A DNA stretch of 7,445 nt, taken from positions 1-7,445 of the forward strand of contig CABSMV010000093.1 in the NCBI GenBank assembly GCA_902478935.1. Reading direction: 5' to 3'. The notes under the pieces were generated by a model, which worked only from the letters and a program-made list of their open reading frames with translations, made no database searches and was not told the origin of the DNA. Of the stretch, positions 6,241-7,445 are shown piece by piece. Source of the stretch: an uncultured Collinsella sp. (GTDB lineage Bacteria; Actinomycetota; Coriobacteriia; Coriobacteriales; Coriobacteriaceae). Each line of letters opens with the position of its first letter. Positions within the stretch are counted from its first letter, which is position 1. A program made the position numbers and the translations under genes.

Positions 6241-6276
6241 AGTGCCGCCAGTAGCGAGGTTGCTGCTGGCGGCACT
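6241..6276 (-). terminator. Probable terminator of the aroK-aroQ operon
   Basis: A 15-bp hairpin (arms 6241-6255 and 6262-6276, one G-U wobble, six-base loop) lies 45 bases beyond the aroQ stop. On the minus strand it is followed by TTTATTACT, an imperfect T tract, so termination may be incomplete. The plus-strand side lacks a T run. It separates aroQ from the DUF4869 pair. Confidence 0.7.
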
Positions 6277-6321
6277 GGCATTATTAGCGTGTGAATCGCG
6301 TTGATGGATTTGCTCGCGAGG

Positions 6322-6759
6322 CTACTTTTCGAGACGTTCCCTCAGCAGCTCCAACGCGTGGGCGTAGCCTTGCAGGCCCTCGCCGGTGATGGTGGCGAAG
6401 CAAGCTAGGCGTGCATAGCTCACCTGGCGGAAGTCCTCGCGCGTCTCGACGGCACTGATGTGGACCTCGACGGCGGGGATGGCGACGGCCTTGAGGGCGT
6501 CCAGGATCGCCACGCTCGTGTGCGTGTAAGCCGCTGGGTTGATGACGATGCCGTCGACCTTGCCGTATGCCTCCTGGATCTTGTCGACGATGCTGCCCTC
6601 GTGGTTGGACTGGAAGACCTCGACCTCGTCGAAACCCTGTGCGGCGCCGGCCTCCTTGCAGATCTGGACCAAGCGGTCGTAGTTGTCGCTGCCGTAGATG
6701 CCCGGCTCGCGAATGCCGAGCATGTTGAGGTTAGGGCCGTTGATGACGAGAGCTTTCAT
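6322..6759 (-). CDS. aroQ: Type II 3-dehydroquinate dehydratase
   Basis: This cytosolic enzyme dehydrates 3-dehydroquinate to 3-dehydroshikimate, step three of the shikimate pathway to aromatic amino acids. It has 145 residues, the family's usual size, and the protein forms a dodecamer in characterised relatives. Key residues are in place: INGPNLNMLGIRE (6-18, with Asn10 and Arg17), active-site lid Tyr22, FQSNHEG (49-55), INPAAYTH (73-80, Asn74), catalytic His100 in EVHIS, and Arg111 in DFR. ATG 6759 is the start because AAGGAA sits seven bases upstream and the family begins MK.LVINGPN. An upstream extension in frame is not coding. It lies 88 bases after the shikimate kinase gene in the same direction, with an inverted repeat between them, and is followed by a hairpin terminator. 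It is GC-rich like the kinase gene. Confidence 0.97.
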   Translation of the reverse strand: MKALVINGPNLNMLGIREPGIYGSDNYDRLVQICKEAGAAQGFDEVEVFQSNHEGSIVDKIQEAYGKVDGIVINPAAYTHTSVAILDALKAVAIPAVEVHISAVETREDFRQVSYARLACFATITGEGLQGYAHALELLRERLEK

Positions 6760-6809
6760 GGTTGCTTCCTTTTTGGTTGGGCGGGCGGTGCGGCGGTGCA
6801 GCAGAGTGT

Positions 6810-6850
6810 TAAACCACCACAAAGGTGCCTGTCCCCTTTGTGGTGGTTTA
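6810..6850. repeat. Perfect inverted repeat between aroK and aroQ (REP-like element)
   Basis: TAAACCACCACAAAGG at 6810-6825 is repeated as its exact complement at 6835-6850 around a 9-base loop (TGCCTGTCC). The element includes the kinase stop codon, TAA at 6848-6850 on the minus strand. Neither side has a T run, so it is not a normal terminator. Its GC-rich loop with a GGACAGGCA core recalls REP-type palindromes mobilised by RAYT transposases, and it could also stabilise mRNA or attenuate transcription. No second copy is in the window. Confidence 0.8.
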
Positions 6851-7399
6851 GAGGGTGTCGAGGAGAGCTCGAGCGGTGTTGGCTGCGCAGTCGCGCGAGT
6901 CGATGATGTAGTCGGACCAGGCGCGGTAGCGCGGCATGCGCTGCTCGGCCAGCTTGTCGATACCGTCGCGGGCGGTGATGGGGCGACCCTTGTGGGCGAG
7001 CTCATCGAGCTTACGGTTGAGCATCACAATCTGACTGTTCTGGTGCAGCAGCGGGTAGTTCTCGTCTCGCGTGACGACGCCGCCGCCGGTGGAAAGCACC
7101 AAGCCGCTGCGCCTGGAGATGTCAGCCAGGGCCGCCGTCTCCTGCTCGCGGAAGGCCGGCTCGCCGCGCTCGACGATAAAGTCGGCGCAAGGCATGCCCA
7201 GACGCTCCTCGAGGGCGCGGTCCAGGTCGATGTGCTCGCGGCCGGTGAGCAGGGCAATCTGCTCACCTACGCGGGTTTTCCCCGAGCCCGGCATGCCGAT
7301 CAGGGCAATGTTCTGCTCATGGCGGGAAAGACGCTCCGTCACGTCCAGGATTCGCTCGCGCGGGGTGACTTGGCCGGTATAGCGCTCGACGGCTTGCGC
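6848..7399 (-). CDS. aroK: Shikimate kinase domain, 5' partial; probably the C-terminal half of an AroE-AroK fusion
   Basis: The kinase phosphorylates shikimate at O3 with ATP in the cytosol, step five of the shikimate pathway. Of the 183 genomic residues, the kinase core starts near 30: Walker A GMPGSGKT (35-42), DLD (58-60, shikimate-binding Asp), FREQE (83-87), STGGGV (103-108), the LID GRPITA (128-133) and RMPRYRAWSDY (144-154). Freestanding kinases begin a few residues before the first strand, yet about 30 residues precede it here. Those residues open AQAVERYTGQ, which resembles the C-terminal helix of shikimate dehydrogenase (AroE, ...VAQA...TG), suggesting a bifunctional dehydrogenase-kinase. 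The five residues MYKRQ upstream of base 7399 come from adapter DNA and are not part of the protein. The stop lies inside the inverted repeat, and aroQ follows in the same operon. Confidence 0.92.
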   Translation of the reverse strand, partial: AQAVERYTGQVTPRERILDVTERLSRHEQNIALIGMPGSGKTRVGEQIALLTGREHIDLDRALEERLGMPCADFIVERGEPAFREQETAALADISRRSGLVLSTGGGVVTRDENYPLLHQNSQIVMLNRKLDELAHKGRPITARDGIDKLAEQRMPRYRAWSDYIIDSRDCAANTARALLDTL

Positions 7400-7445
7400 C
7401 TGTCTCTTATACACATCTGACGCTGCCGACGAACTCTAGGGTGTA
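7400..7445. other. Untrimmed Illumina Nextera adapter plus i5 index (not genomic)
   Basis: Bases 7400-7418 are the reverse complement of the Nextera mosaic end (CTGTCTCTTATACACATCT). Bases 7419-7432 (GACGCTGCCGACGA) complete the read-1 adapter. Bases 7433-7440 (ACTCTAGG) sit where the i5 index belongs, and GTGTA at 7441-7445 is the beginning of the P5 flow-cell sequence in reverse complement. The contig's biological end is 7399. Confidence 0.98.

Noticed and set aside
6192..6281. Thirty-residue extension of the DUF4869 protein
   Set aside because: It would be read through the aro terminator hairpin and the -10 box, and the family starts at the methionine used here.
4357..6320. Integrative element inserted at tRNA-Arg
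   Set aside because: I searched for a repeat of the tRNA 3' end (TTCGAATCC...GGAGCA) on the far side of the DUF4869 pair and saw none, and there is no integrase in the window.
6760..7005. N-terminal extension of aroQ in the same frame
   Set aside because: It overlaps the shikimate kinase gene in a different frame and crosses the perfect palindrome; aroQ has a proper start and ribosome binding site at 6759.
1..7399. CRISPR arrays, rRNA genes or insertion sequences
   Set aside because: No spaced direct repeats, rRNA-like sequence or transposase-like protein was seen.
6698..7420. Long plus-strand frame ending in the adapter
   Set aside because: It is antisense to aroK and aroQ and its last residues are encoded by adapter sequence.

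Overview
The window looks like a piece of the chromosome of a GC-rich gut actinobacterium of the class Coriobacteriia, most likely Collinsella or a close relative. That placement rests on gene style, codon use and recalled family distribution, not on a marker gene. The last 46 bases (7400-7445) are not genomic. They match an Illumina Nextera read-1 adapter followed by an 8-base index, so the true sequence ends at 7399 inside a gene.

Region 1 (1-4304) concerns cell-surface polysaccharide. A 5'-truncated, strikingly GC-rich fused rmlC-rmlD gene makes dTDP-L-rhamnose. It converges, across a shared hairpin terminator, on a membrane-anchored GT2 glycosyltransferase on the minus strand. Divergent from the glycosyltransferase is a two-gene ABC-2 polysaccharide exporter (permease plus TagH/Wzt-type ATPase). 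Together these supply an activated sugar, transfer or lipid-link sugars, and export the glycan.

Region 2 (4305-4740) holds a tRNA-Arg(TCT) gene with its own likely promoter and terminator, then the remains of a small membrane-type ORF that reads through only if one base is restored, then a minus-strand terminator.

Region 3 (4741-6228) is the most intriguing part. It is a tightly coupled minus-strand pair, a DUF4869 protein followed by a P-loop ATPase whose C-terminal half resembles a TOPRIM nuclease fold. The genes overlap in a TAATG junction, have their own promoter and terminator, and are visibly AT-richer than the genes around them. This looks like a compact accessory module of unknown function.

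Region 4 (6241-7399) is shikimate-pathway housekeeping on the minus strand. A shikimate kinase domain, probably the C-terminal half of an AroE-AroK fusion cut by the contig end, is followed by type II 3-dehydroquinase AroQ. A perfect 16-bp inverted repeat lies between them and contains the kinase stop codon.
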